Source of the DNA: Rhizomys pruinosus
Taxonomy: Eukaryota > Chordata > Mammalia > Rodentia > Spalacidae
Length of the DNA stretch: 64,000 nt
Assembly (NCBI GenBank): GCA_009823505.1
Contig: VZQC01006885.1
Location: forward strand, 163,790 to 227,789
Reading direction: 5' to 3'
Shown: one piece after another, positions 11,974 through 22,774 of the stretch
How the letters are laid out: each line of letters opens with the position of its first letter
Numbering within the stretch: the first letter of the stretch is position 1
The notes under the pieces: generated by a model
Told to the model about the DNA's origin: nothing
What the model saw: only the letters and a program-made list of their open reading frames with translations
The model's database searches: none
Position numbers and translations under genes: made by a program

Positions 11974-13056
11974 TTTTTTTTTTTCTTTTTTGCATAGAAT
12001 TTTATTTTTTTTGTGATTTTATAGATGTTTTGTGTATTTCAGACATCATTTTTCTTTTTTTTTTTTTTAAATTAATTTTTATTGATGCTTTGTGCATTTC
12101 ATACATTTTTTCCAATTCAGTTCAGGCTTATTTCCCTTTCCCTCCCCCCCACCCCCACCCCATCCCAGATCATGCATTCTGGCCATTAACTGCCTGGCAT
12201 CTTTCTCTCAGTTTTTTTTTTTTCATTTTTAGCTATAAGTGATAACCATAGTACAAGCATCCTCATTGCAAAACTAATCTGCAGGCAGTTGTGCCCAAAC
12301 ACCCACCACAGCCCCACCATGCCAGTAGGGGGGTGACAGGTTGTGTTGTCAATCAAGTTGATAAAATGAGTGTCCAGACTCATGCTGTAGTTTTCACCAT
12401 TCACACCCAAGAGCCCTTACAATTCTATCTCACGCCCCCCTTCTAGCAGTTGTGTCTCCTAGGCTTAGAAAAGGGCACAGGTGGATAAGAGGTAAAACAG
12501 TCACTCTCTCTGGAACTGTTGACTTGGACTCTGGTCCAATTTCTGGCTGTTTCCCCTTTCATGTGGTGAAAGTTTTGTCCAGGAATAACCTTCTCAATCC
12601 TACTAATGAAGCAGTAAGCAAAAATGATAATATAGGTATTTACACGCAGCGATCTAATAAGTCTATGGGTAGGGTTACTTTAGCGTAGACACATGTTTGT
12701 AATGCTTAAACCAAGGGAATTACTCTAAATTCTTCCCCCTGGTTCTAAAAATGAGAAGGGGAGCTTCACCTGTGGCTTTATAACATTCTATACCTTAAGG
12801 TATGTAACTTGTAGATCAGCAGTGGTCATTTTCCAGGGAAGCCTAGCCAATTGATTGGGATACTTATCAGGTCACAAGGCGCCAGATCCCAATAGCCACA
12901 GTACTATTCAGAGGGCAGATGTGGAGGTCAATGGTATCCCTCTGTGGCTACAGTTTTGTCGGCAGGTCATGGGATTTCTGTTGATCATCAGGGAGATCGC
13001 ACCGAGTCCCATGATTTCTGCATTTATATGGCGTATATATTAAGGCCCTTTGGTAA
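11974..13056 (-). mobile_element. L1 3' fragment with doubled 3' end
   Basis: The insert is bounded by a perfect 15-bp duplication, acagataccattctt, at 11959-11973 and 13057-13071. Read on the minus strand it carries a stretch of the L1 3' UTR, the G-rich tract (complement at 12140-12165), a terminal A-run, then about 65 more bases that are themselves an L1 3' terminus (complement of gatgttttgtgtatttcaga, 12024-12043) and a second A-tail. The 3' 600 bases match copies 1-4, but the part at 12700-13056 does not match them base for base. Confidence 0.88.
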
Positions 13057-13071
13057 ACAGATACCATTCTT

Positions 13072-13909
13072 AAGACAAGAGGCAAGTAAGACTCCAATTA
13101 ATAAGCGGATGGTATTAGTAGTAGGTCCAATGTGTAGTGTTTGGGGAGTTAAGCAAGAGAAAGAATGACTATTTGAATTACTCTAACATATAGTGTGAGG
13201 GGCGAGTATTCTCTATTTTTATTGATTCGAGAATTTTAGGCTCAATGATATATAATTACTTTCTCCTGCAACATGTTCATCATATTCATGATGCAGTCCC
13301 TGACTAATTAAATACATTCCGCGTATATCATAACCTGAGAGCACTTCGCAAAAAATTAATTAAATTACGTTCGCCCTCCCTGGAGACAGGTTTCACTTGA
13401 GTCTAGCGTACACAGCCTTGTATTATTGTGCAGTTGCTTAAACCTAGTCAGGGCTGACACATTTCCTATCTTCTGTACCTCATATAAGCAGTGCATAATT
13501 GAATAGAATCACCTAAATTTGATGATTGTCAAGGGGAGGGGAAACACCAGCTTGTTCAGAAAGGAATGTGTATACAACTTGATGTATGAGGAGATCCTAG
13601 GTTGCATGTCAGAAGAGGAGTATGTGAGAAAAATACAGTTAAGAGCCTCAGGCTGCCAAATGCATTATGGTTAGAAGAGGGATGTGTATATAGTCCTAGC
13701 CAAGTGGAGTCCTGGGTTGCTGAGCTGGTCCCCATGCTTGCCTGCCTCAATTAGAAACATAACTGGAATATGTCTAATACTCATTTGCTTGATGAAGAAG
13801 TGTCCTTTATTTTTATTATCTTGTTTAATATTTCAATTATATCCCTATTTTTATGTAAATTTAACTAGACAATAGATGCAGTAGTCAAGAATAACAAGAG
13901 TACTTTCTT
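13072..13909. other. Unassigned DNA
   Basis: No repeat head, tail or coding signature is recognisable, although CpG-containing words are a little more frequent than in the flanks. It separates two L1 insertions. Confidence 0.5.
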
Positions 13910-13920
13910 GAAAATATGAT

Positions 13921-14672
13921 ACATCTGACAAAGCATTAATTTCCAGAGTATACAAGCTACTGCAAAAAAAACAAAGAAGAGAAGAAAACAAATGAATGCA
14001 TTCAAAGATGGAGCAAAGATCTGATAGAGACTTCACAGAGGAGGAGTTAGAGATGGCCGAGAAACATCTTAAGAAAAAAAAGAATAAGGGATTTTATTTT
14101 TTTTCGTCATTGTACGCCAAAATTGGTCTAGCATATTCTGAAACCTCCTGAAGTAGAAAGGTAAGCAAATTAAAAACCACTTCTGAGATACCACCTTACT
14201 CAAAAGAGGCTAGGACAGAGACATGAATGATAACCAGTGCTGGAGAGGTTGTTGGGGAAAGGGGAACACTCATCCATTGCTGGTGGGAATGTAAACTTGT
14301 ACAGCCCACTATGGAAAGCAAGTGTGGAGAACCCTTAGAAGACTCAAAATGAGCCTTGCCATTTGACCCAGTCATACCACTCCTGGGTATATACCCACAA
14401 GACACAACTTACTGCAAAGATACATGCACAGCTATGTTTATTGCAGCTCTGTTCACAATAGCAAAAGCTGGAACCAGCCCAGGTGCCCTTCAACTGGACG
14501 AGTGATAGAGAAAATGTGGTACATGTATACAATGGAATACATGGCAGCAGTAAAGAGGGACAACATCATGAAATTTGCAGGTAAATGGATGGAGCTGGAA
14601 GAATTAGTTCAAGTGAGAGTAAAACAAGCCAGAAAAAACACGACAAATGGTTCCCTCATATGTGGATGCTAG
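13921..14672 (+). pseudogene. L1 ORF2 C-terminal fragment
   Basis: The block at 14240-14672 encodes the well-conserved end of L1 ORF2p: the region reading KMWYMYTMEYMAAVKRDN, then KFAGKWMELEELVQ, ending with the stop tag at 14670-14672. ORF2p is the L1 endonuclease and reverse transcriptase. Only the part after the reverse-transcriptase and cysteine-rich regions remains, and the frame is interrupted upstream, so it cannot act. The stop fixes the start of the 3' UTR at 14673. The frame breaks may partly be sequencing errors, because other copies of this young family disagree mainly by single-base indels. Confidence 0.85.
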
Positions 14673-16967
14673 TACCAACAAGCCCAGATATAAATATTCT
14701 CATGGAGAGGGAGGCATAGTAAAAGAACAACAGAAAGACTGCATCAGAAAAATGGACTGAAATGGTGAATTGGAAAGGGGGGATGGGTGGGAGAGGGACA
14801 CGGGTGTATATTCGATTAAGGAATATTTATTGACATGAGCTTCAGCAAGTACCCAGTTTCGCCTAGACACTGTCACCCAGGACAAATGGGTTTTAGGACT
14901 TAGTAAAAGTAAAAGTAAACATGTGTATATTAAACAACATTGGTTTACAGAATCTGATAAAATGGTAATGCATCTTGAATTAAATGGAGAAATATAATTC
15001 GCTTGTTGCCCCACATTTGCTTTACATAAAATCTGTAGAGCAAGAAACTTTGGGATTGAACCATCAAATGTTCTCTAATAATTTCTCTGTTGTACAGTAA
15101 AATCTTGTAGCATTCTCTTTAAAATGATTTAACGTAAAAATTAGGTTTGCTTCCCAACGTTAATCATATATAAGTCACCCAAAACAACATGGGTGATTTG
15201 ATGAAATCTGTGCCTTGACTCCACCCTAATAGTCAGTATAATACAACTATCTTCTGAGACTCATACGCTAAAAAAAAAAAAGGGGGGGGGATACAGAAAG
15301 AATGAAACCTTTTCATCAAACCCCTGCAATTTCAAATCTTAAAACTAACTATGGGAAAAGAGTTTGTTTGTTCCAACAGGACAAAACGTCACCAACTTTA
15401 ACGGCTGAGAAAGAAAAAGATACAGGTTTGCATTGAGTAAGGATGTACAAAAAGTGGCAACGGAAAGGCTGATAACCGTCTGACATTCAAAAGGAAGAAA
15501 AAGCTCAATTGCCATAAAACATCAACCCTTTGGATCCTACATTGTAACAAACTATTATAATGAGTCCTAATGAAACTTACTTCTAGGTGCCACAAAGGTT
15601 CTGATATGAAGAGATCCTTGCCTTCCCACCCATAGAACAAGGAGAAATATGACAATGATGAGGTCGCTCCCCAACTGTAAATTGGAGACAACTATTGTAG
15701 AGGTAATCTCTTATAAAACCGGTAAAACTGCTTTCTTTAATTGACTACTAGACATGGGAACTGTGGAAGGGATTACTCTCTGTTCAGAACCAAATATAAT
15801 ACTAAAGTCCTAGGGCTATGCACTCAGGCAAAATATATTAATACAGGAGCTCTGACATCAGCAATGGATTGTTCTACCAGGTGGATGTTGGCCAGGGGAT
15901 CCAAGGCCCCACAAAAGGTAAGGGCTCCTTGCCTCTAAGTTGGGATACCTACAGGAGGAGAGGCAATAAGACCCTGCTGCCGAAGACCTGACGTTAACAT
16001 GGGAGGGATGTATTGAGACCACACATGCAAGTGTACAGATGGCCTCTGGAATGCCAGAGAGTGTTACCAAAGGCCACTAAACCAATAAAGCAAATATGGG
16101 TCTCCCTGAGTCAAGCAAGACTCCACCGTCAGCACCAGCTACACCTCACCTGCCTGGAAATACTGTGCAGCAGAGGCAGCCATGTGCCTGTATATCCCAA
16201 ATCTAATTGGCTATTGGCTCTCCCCTTGGAGAAATAACCCATGGCTGATGCCACAAGCTTACATCCTCTACAGGTTAGGAGATGTTATAAGCCACAGTAA
16301 GACCCTGTCATATTTAACAGGGGGGAAAATTGTAATTCATGGATTAACATATCCAAACATGTGTCTATGCTAAAGTAACCTACCATAACTATTAGTGCTG
16401 CTTAAATACCTATATATCTAATTGCTTGTTCTTCATTAGTAGGATCGAAAGGTTATTCCTGGACAAACTGTCAGCCCATGAAAGGAAACAGCCAGAATTG
16501 ACCAGAGTCCAAGTCAACAGCTCCAGAGAGAGTGGACTGTTTTACCTCTCATCCACCTGTGCCCCTTTTCTAAGCCTAGGGAACAACCTGCGGAAGAGGG
16601 GGCGTGGTAGAATGTAAGGGCTGCGATTGGGGTGAATGGTGAAACTACAGCAATGTAGTCTGGACACTCATTTGATCAACTTGATTGAACAAACAACCTG
16701 TCACCCCCCACTGGATGGTGGGGCTGTAGGTGTTTGGGCACAACAGCCTGCAGATAGGTTTTGCATGAAGGATGCTTGTACTCATGGATTATCACTTATA
16801 GCTAAAAATGAAAAAAAAAACTGAGAGAAAGATGCAGGACAGTTATGGCAGAATGCATGATCTGGGATGGGGTGGGGGGGGAGGGAAAGGGAAATAAGCC
16901 TGAACTGAATTGGAAAAAATGTATGAAATGCACAAAGCATCAATAAAAACTAATTTAAAAAAAAAAA
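14673..16967 (+). other. L1 3' UTR of about 2.3 kb with two polypurine tracts
   Basis: The first G-rich tract (14776-14803) lies about 100 bp after the ORF2 stop. A second tract (16864-16894) lies about 70 bp before the A-tail. Mammalian L1 3' UTRs normally carry one such tract within a few hundred bases of the end. The spacing suggests that two L1 3' UTRs were fused end to end. Confidence 0.75.
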
Positions 16968-16984
16968 GAAAATATGATTGAGAA

Positions 16985-17125
16985 GACAGGTATGGTAGTT
17001 CACTCCTTTAATCCCAGTACTTGAGAGGCAGAGGAAGGTAGATCTCTGTGAAATCAAGGCTAGCCTAGTCTACATAGTGAGTTCCAGGCCACTTGAGGCT
17101 ATAGGGAGACACCGTGTTAAAAAAT
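16985..17125 (+). mobile_element. Old B1 SINE
   Basis: The body ctttaatcccagtacttgag, gaggcagaggaaggtagatc and tgagttccaggccacttgag is recognisable but diverged. Confidence 0.85.
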
Positions 17126-18080
17126 CCAATAACACAAAATGTGACTGTAATATTTGTACATTTACAACAGAAGAGATAAATATACAGACTTCAGACAACA
17201 GAATCACAGCAACATCCTGCACAGCCTCCTGGGAACAATTGAACATGCAGCAGGACATCTTCCCTTTTGTCACCGCTAGACTCAACTTAATGCATACACA
17301 TGTGCAAAATTTATGAAACAAACTGCACTCAACCAATATACAACACATTGTCCCTAAAGGGACATTACCCAAATAAAATAAAATAAAATAAAAAAAACAG
17401 TGAGTTAAAAAAATAAAAAGATACATCTGTTTTCCTTTCCAAAATTAATCTTTCTATGTAACTTTGACTTTACCAACTTCATCATAGGGATCTCATAAAA
17501 ATTAATAGTTTGGTTCATTTGAGAGTTGAAAAATAATGTTTAATGTTATTAATGTAGGTGGCAAAGCTATATATCAAATTATAATATCAACTACAAGAGA
17601 CAAAAGAGAGGTATGACAGTCATGAACTTAGTATTTCTACACTATGTTTATTCCAGTGGATTTTTGACCCTTCAAATGATAGTTTTGCCTTCTTTTCACT
17701 TAAGTGAGCATATTAAATAAACTTGACTTGACCTTTTTTTACAGATGAGGAACTCATGTAAATCACAGGAACCGAACCATGTGGACTAGTATGGACTTTT
17801 TCAGTGTATATAGTAAGAATATTAAGGTGGATAATAATAACAAGAAAATGCTTTTCACCCTTTCCCTCACCAGTGAACATTTCTGCTGGGCATTTTCACT
17901 GCACTCATATTTATTTGAGAAATCCAAAGAGTAAAAATTCAGACCTCATCATCCTCCTGTCATGGCTGGCTTCTATTGCTAACATAATACTCTTGCGAAC
18001 CTCAAATGGAAAATTTCCTCTACATGACTGGCCTGTAGGCATGTCTGTGCACATTTCCTCTATGTGACTGACCTGTAGGC
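17126..18080. other. Unassigned AT-rich DNA
   Basis: Contains a short (AAAAT)n run near 17375. The 118-codon minus frame at 17070-17426 partly overlaps the B1 and shows no family features. Confidence 0.5.
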
Positions 18081-18084
18081 ATGT

Positions 18085-18535
18085 CTGTGAGGCATTTTCT
18101 TGATTGCTAAATGATGTAAGAGGGCCAATCCCACTGCGGGAGGTGTCATTCCTGGTCAGGTGATCCTGGGTTATATAAGAATGTAGGCTGAGCACAGGCC
18201 ACAGCAAGCCAGTAAACAGCATTCCCTGGTCTCAGTTCCTGCCAGACTTTCCTCAGGATGGACGTTTACCTGGAAGTATAAGATGCAACAAACCTTATCC
18301 TCTCCAAGTTGCTTTGATCCAAGTGTTTTTTTTTTTTTTTTTCTTTTTGGTCTTTTCGAGACAGGGTCTCCCTGTAGCTCTGGCTGTCCTGGAACTCACT
18401 CAGGCTGGCCTTGAACTCACAAAGATCTGCCTGCCTCTGCCTCTCAAGTGCTAGCATCAAAGGTGTGTGCAATGAAGCCCAGCTGATCCAAGTGTTTTAA
18501 GACAGCAATAGAAAGCAAACCAGGACAAAAATTGA
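18085..18535 (-). repeat. URR1-like rodent repeat, split by a B1
   Basis: Segments such as gagggccaatcccactgcgg, tcctgggttatataagaatg and agacagcaatagaaagcaaa match a common rodent repeat I recall as URR1, probably a non-autonomous DNA transposon. A B1 is inserted near 18330. The class name needs a database check. Confidence 0.55.
18330..18484 (-). mobile_element. B1 SINE inside the URR1-like repeat
   Basis: A reverse-complement B1 with a poly-T start and a small deletion (cactcaggctggccttgaac). It is flanked by a perfect 14-bp duplication, gatccaagtgtttt, at 18316-18329 and 18485-18498. Confidence 0.95.
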
Positions 18536-18595
18536 TAACAGGATCACAGGAGAAGTTATACATTAGTTGCATAATTTATTTTAAATACATTGGAA

Positions 18596-19026
18596 GGATG
18601 ACCTCATGAGCTTTGCAGGTAAATGGATGGAACTAGATAGAAGATATTATGTTAAGTGAAGTAACACCATCCCAGAAAAACAAACGGTGAATGGTATCCC
18701 TCATCTGTGGATGCTAGCACCAATTACCTAGTAGTAAGTATTTCTTGTGCAGGGCTCCTTGAGCTTTTGTCCAAGTAGTTGGGAGTGGTGCATATTGGAA
18801 AGAACAACCACCACCACCACCACAACAACAACAATAGAAAAGACTGCGTCAAAGAACTGACTGAAATGGTGAACTTCTGCTCAAAACAGTCAACTTCTAT
18901 ATCGAGAATTTTGAGAAAGACTGAGAAAAAGATGAAAAACATGTTTGGCAGAATGCATGAGCTCTGGTGGGGTGGAGGGTAGGGAGGGGGACACAGGTCT
19001 AGATTTGATTTGTAACATAATCTTAT

Positions 19027-19057
<31 letters not shown>

Positions 19058-19077
19058 ACAATAAAAATATAAAAAAT
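18596..19077 (+). mobile_element. L1 ORF2 end plus 3' UTR, 5'-truncated
   Basis: It starts inside the ORF2 end (gagctttgcaggtaaatgga), passes a short CCA/CAA run and a G-rich stretch (18964-18990), and ends in an AT-rich tail. A perfect 13-bp duplication, aaatacattggaa, lies at 18583-18595 and 19078-19090. This copy has a short 3' UTR, unlike copies 1-4. Confidence 0.92.
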
Positions 19078-19198
19078 AAATACATTGGAAAATATAGAGT
19101 CAATGTATTATTCTTGTGAAGAAATCTGAAATCTTTCTTAAATTTCCTGAGCTGGACATCAAAAAAGGGAAAAGTGATAATGGGGATGAATGTGAAGA

Positions 19199-19385
19199 AC
19201 ATTATAGACAGAGAAGGAAGGAAAGAAGGTAGGAAGGAAGGAAGGAAGGAAGGAAGGAAGGAAGGAATATAAAGAAAGGGGACAAGGCAGAAGAGAGTAG
19301 AGGAGGAAAAGGAAGGAGAGGGGAGGGAAGCTGAAGGGTGGGGAGGGGAGAGGAGGGGAGAAGGAGAAAGAAAGGCAAGTATAAT
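19199..19385. repeat. Purine-rich tract with (GGAA)n
   Basis: A run of GGAA units (about 19230-19266) lies inside a longer GA-rich stretch with almost no pyrimidines on the plus strand. Confidence 0.9.
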
Positions 19386-19734
19386 TAGATACTGGATGAA
19401 CAGCAAAATGTCTACAAAATGAAGAAATGTAGAAAGAAAGGAAATTAATATTTACTGCATGTCTGATTTAAAATGTATAATAAGTGTTCACCCTTTAATT
19501 TAATTTAGTACTCATGAACTTTTTGCAGTTTAATTATTCTCCATTACAGTGAAGATAATTGTACAATGGTGAGTTACTTAATATTCAGTTTTGCAGACTA
19601 CTTAGAGAATGGTCTATGTAGTAAGAATCCATAATGTATTTATATGTATATCCTATATAGAGAGATAAATGGCTGTAGGAGGAAGCTAAAAGGTGGCTAC
19701 TTTACAGAAACATTTGATTATTGTTGTATTGATT
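19386..19734. other. Unassigned AT-rich DNA
   Basis: Nothing recognised. Confidence 0.5.
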
Positions 19735-20091
19735 TTTATGGTTATGTAATAAACTACCACAAAGTTGGTACATCTATTAAAACACATATATATTTTCTGG
19801 AGTCAGGAGTCTGGGCACAACTTAACTGAATCTTCTAATTAAAGTTACATCAACTAAAGAAAATATTACTTAGCTGCATTCTCATCTGGAGTATTAGTTG
19901 GGGAAAAACTTCCCTGCTTACAAGAATGTTGGTAGTATTCAGTTCCCTGTAATGGCTGAACTGCATACCAGTTGTTTTTGTCAAGGGCTGATAAAGCTAC
20001 TCTTACCTCTTAGCAAATCCATGACAATTCCTTGCCATGAGTTTTCTTTCCTTTTAGAGTCACTTTATCAAGGCATTAAGAAGGGCCTCTA
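19735..20091 (+). repeat. Ancient mammalian interspersed repeat
   Basis: The series taataaactaccacaaagtt, ggagtcaggagtctgggcac, gctgcattctcatctggag and attccttgccatgagt resembles a repeat I know from many placental mammals, including human. The class is not assigned here. A B3 SINE sits at its right edge. Confidence 0.5.
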
Positions 20092-20337
20092 GGGGCTGGA
20101 GAGATGGCCTAGCGGTTAAGAGCGCCTACCGCTCTTACAGAGGACCCGGCTTTGATCCCCAGCACCCACATGGTGGCCCAGAGCCGTCTGAAACTCCAAT
20201 TCCAGGAGAACTCCAGCTCCAGGGGAATCCGAGACCCTCTTCTGACCTCCGCGGCATTGCACGACACGGGTGCACAGACCTGCATGCAGACAGTACATTG
20301 ATACACATACAGAAATAAATAAAAAATGATAAAAAAA
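20092..20337 (+). mobile_element. B3-like SINE, long form
   Basis: A complete head (ggggctggagagatggccta), the 17-bp internal duplication, and the tail gcattgcacgacacgggtgc. The flanks are aagaagggcctcta at 20078-20091 and aagaaggacctcta at 20338-20351, one mismatch in 14. Confidence 0.96.
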
Positions 20338-20351
20338 AAGAAGGACCTCTA

Positions 20352-22035
20352 AATATTATGCTACAACCTCTGCTGACTGAGAGAGGTTCTAGATTCTATC
20401 CACATTCCAGAGAAATGTGTCATCTAAGACAGGAACATCCATGGTGCGGAACAAGGGAGAATGACTAGAGCCTTTACATCATGTTAACCATGTTAAGAAA
20501 ACCAAGATTCTATTTGAACAAATAATAATTTAAAATGATTTGTAATAGAATTGTGCTTCAAGAAGGAGAAAATTTATTCTTCCCTTGAATAGAAATAGGA
20601 AAATTAAAGAAATATATTTTGAAGGTATTGATGATTGGCTTCCTACTATTAGGTCATACAACTGGATGCTCCAAGTGCACTGTCCTGGGGTCACCTGAAA
20701 TTGGAGAAGTGTCTATGAGTTATGCATGGAGACCTTCTCTGATGTGAAGAATCAATGCTGTCCACTGACATTGCATCCTAATTACAAGAGAATATTAGTA
20801 TAAATAAGAAATCCAAAAGGAGAAAATAGCTTGCTCTCCTGAGTAACTTTAGCTTTCCACAATGCATATGTGGTGTCTTGGGAATTTTGCATTGTTTGAA
20901 TTTTGCACAGTGATGCAGTTTGTAAATTGGTCCAACCTAAGGAAAATATCAACTTGGAGTAAAAGTGACATAAAATTTAGCCAAAGGACAACTGAAAATA
21001 AAGTCAACACCAAAGATCCCCAGGCCAGATAATAGTGTTCACGTTTACCAGAGGAAGATTCAGAGTGAAATCAGCTAAAGAACCGATTAACCTAATCATA
21101 AACCAGGCATGTGACAACTCTACTGATAATTGCACTCCAGTGAGTCACTTATAATGCCATTACAGTGCACATTAGTCACCCTTCTGCCCTACTTGCCCAA
21201 AATATACTGCAGACTGCCAGTTTAACAGCTGTTCTCTGCCTCATAGAGGTTACAAATGTTGTGGAAACAAGAACACGATGCACACCCTCCTGTATTCCGC
21301 TGGCCTGACTGCTGGTCGCAGCTTAGCAGTTCTTCTAATAAATACATATACATGCCATGGGGACTTTTTATTTTTTACAGAATCTCTTTGGGTTTCTTAG
21401 ACTAATGGGGATAGGTTTTTAATTTGGATGATATTGGGCACTGAAAATTTATGTTTAGGGAGGTAGTTCTTGGAGAAGTTGCTGATGTAAAAATAAGACA
21501 CATATCTAAAATTCTCTAAAATATGATACTAATGGACTATATAATACTGTAGGAGGTTTTAAAATAATTAGAAATTAATCTCCATGTAAGATAGAAACCA
21601 AAGTTTAAAAAAATAAAAGCTCACTTATTTGCTAAATAATTCTTGTGGATCTAAACTATCACATATTATGTATTATATATGGAAGTGTCAAATAAATTAA
21701 ACATCTTCCTGAAACTCAAGAACATAAAAGTCTAGAGATAATTCAAAGTATTCAAATATATAATACAAAAAAATACCACAGTAGTCCAATGAATTGTGCA
21801 CAGATTGCAAAGTCAGTTTTGCCTGTTGTAGAGAGGGAAATTTCAGAAAGGAAGATAATTAATTGGGTAAAAGGCAATAGTATGGGTTTGATAGATACAA
21901 GGGGAGGGTGAACATTGGACATACAGTATTATAACAAACATCTATCTAAGATATCTTAGAAATCTCATTTATACTGGTATTTGATTGTGCAGGCCTACAC
22001 TAATTCCTCCCTGAGTTCTCTCTTGGCTATGTTCT
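20352..22035. other. Longest repeat-poor stretch; no gene seen
   Basis: No SINE, L1 or coding frame is recognisable over nearly 1.7 kb. The part at 20640-21340 is less AT-rich than its surroundings and would be the first place to look for conserved non-coding sequence. Confidence 0.5.
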
Positions 22036-22050
22036 AAATATCCACTTTAG

Positions 22051-22278
22051 GGAGCTGGAGAGATGGCCTAGCAGTTAAGAATGCTGACTGCTCTTGCAAA
22101 AAACCCAGGTTTGATCCTCAGCACCCACATGGTGGCTGAGAACCATCTTTAACTCCAGTTCCAGAATCCGACACCTTCTTCTGACCTCCTCTGCATTGCA
22201 CGACACGGGTGCACAAACCTCCATGCAGAAAGTACATTCATACACATACAAGAATAAATTTAAAAAATTAAAAAATTA
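22051..22278 (+). mobile_element. B3-like SINE, short form
   Basis: Head ggagctggagagatggccta, no internal duplication, tail gcattgcacgacacgggtgc. The flanks aaatatccactttag (22036-22050) and aaatagccactttag (22279-22293) differ at one base. Confidence 0.95.
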
Positions 22279-22293
22279 AAATAGCCACTTTAG

Positions 22294-22774
22294 TAGCCTG
22301 GTGTAACATACATTTATTATAGTGTAGTTTGGCATTCAGAAGTTGAAAATGGAAATGACTGGCTACATTGTTGGTGTCAACAGGGCTATATTTCTTCTGG
22401 AAACTAGAAGAAAAGCATTTCCTTATTTTTGGTAGGTTCTAGACTCTGCCTGAACCCCAGGGCCGTGGCCACATCACTCTTACCTCTGTTTCTACCATCA
22501 TGTTTGAATGAATTTCTCTGAAAGTTAAAACTCTGGGCACCTGCTATGGGAGCTGGCTTTATGATGTCATCTTTATTACTAACATCCCTTTCCTCATATC
22601 CCTTCCCCTGTTTCCCTTCTGGAGTTATTTATACTCTCACTGCAAAACTATGTACACTGGAATAAATTCTCCTAAAGAAATTGAAACTAAGACAGAATTT
22701 GTATGAGAGACAATGCACATTTCCTGGTAGTAATGGAAAGAAAATTCGTGAGAGACCAAATTGTTTCTTCAAAA
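22294..22774. other. Unassigned DNA
   Basis: Nothing recognised. Confidence 0.45.

Larger units (their letters stand above)
13921..16967 (+). mobile_element. L1 long-3'-UTR element, copy 3, 5'-truncated
   Basis: This 3,047-bp insertion is bounded by an 11-bp duplication, gaaaatatgat, at 13910-13920 and 16968-16978. It joins the last part of ORF2 directly to the long 3' UTR, so it shows that the 2.3-kb tail seen alone in copies 1 and 2 belongs to an L1. From about 15.7 kb to the tail it is nearly identical to copy 4. Between 13.92 and 15.7 kb small indels are denser, as in copy 4. Confidence 0.93.

Noticed and set aside
17070..17426. A 118-codon minus-strand open frame.
   Set aside because: It overlaps an old B1 and an AAAAT run, and no conserved motif is visible.
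19023..19406. A 127-codon minus-strand frame rich in Ser, Pro, Leu and Phe.
   Set aside because: It is the translation of the GGAA purine tract and an AT run.
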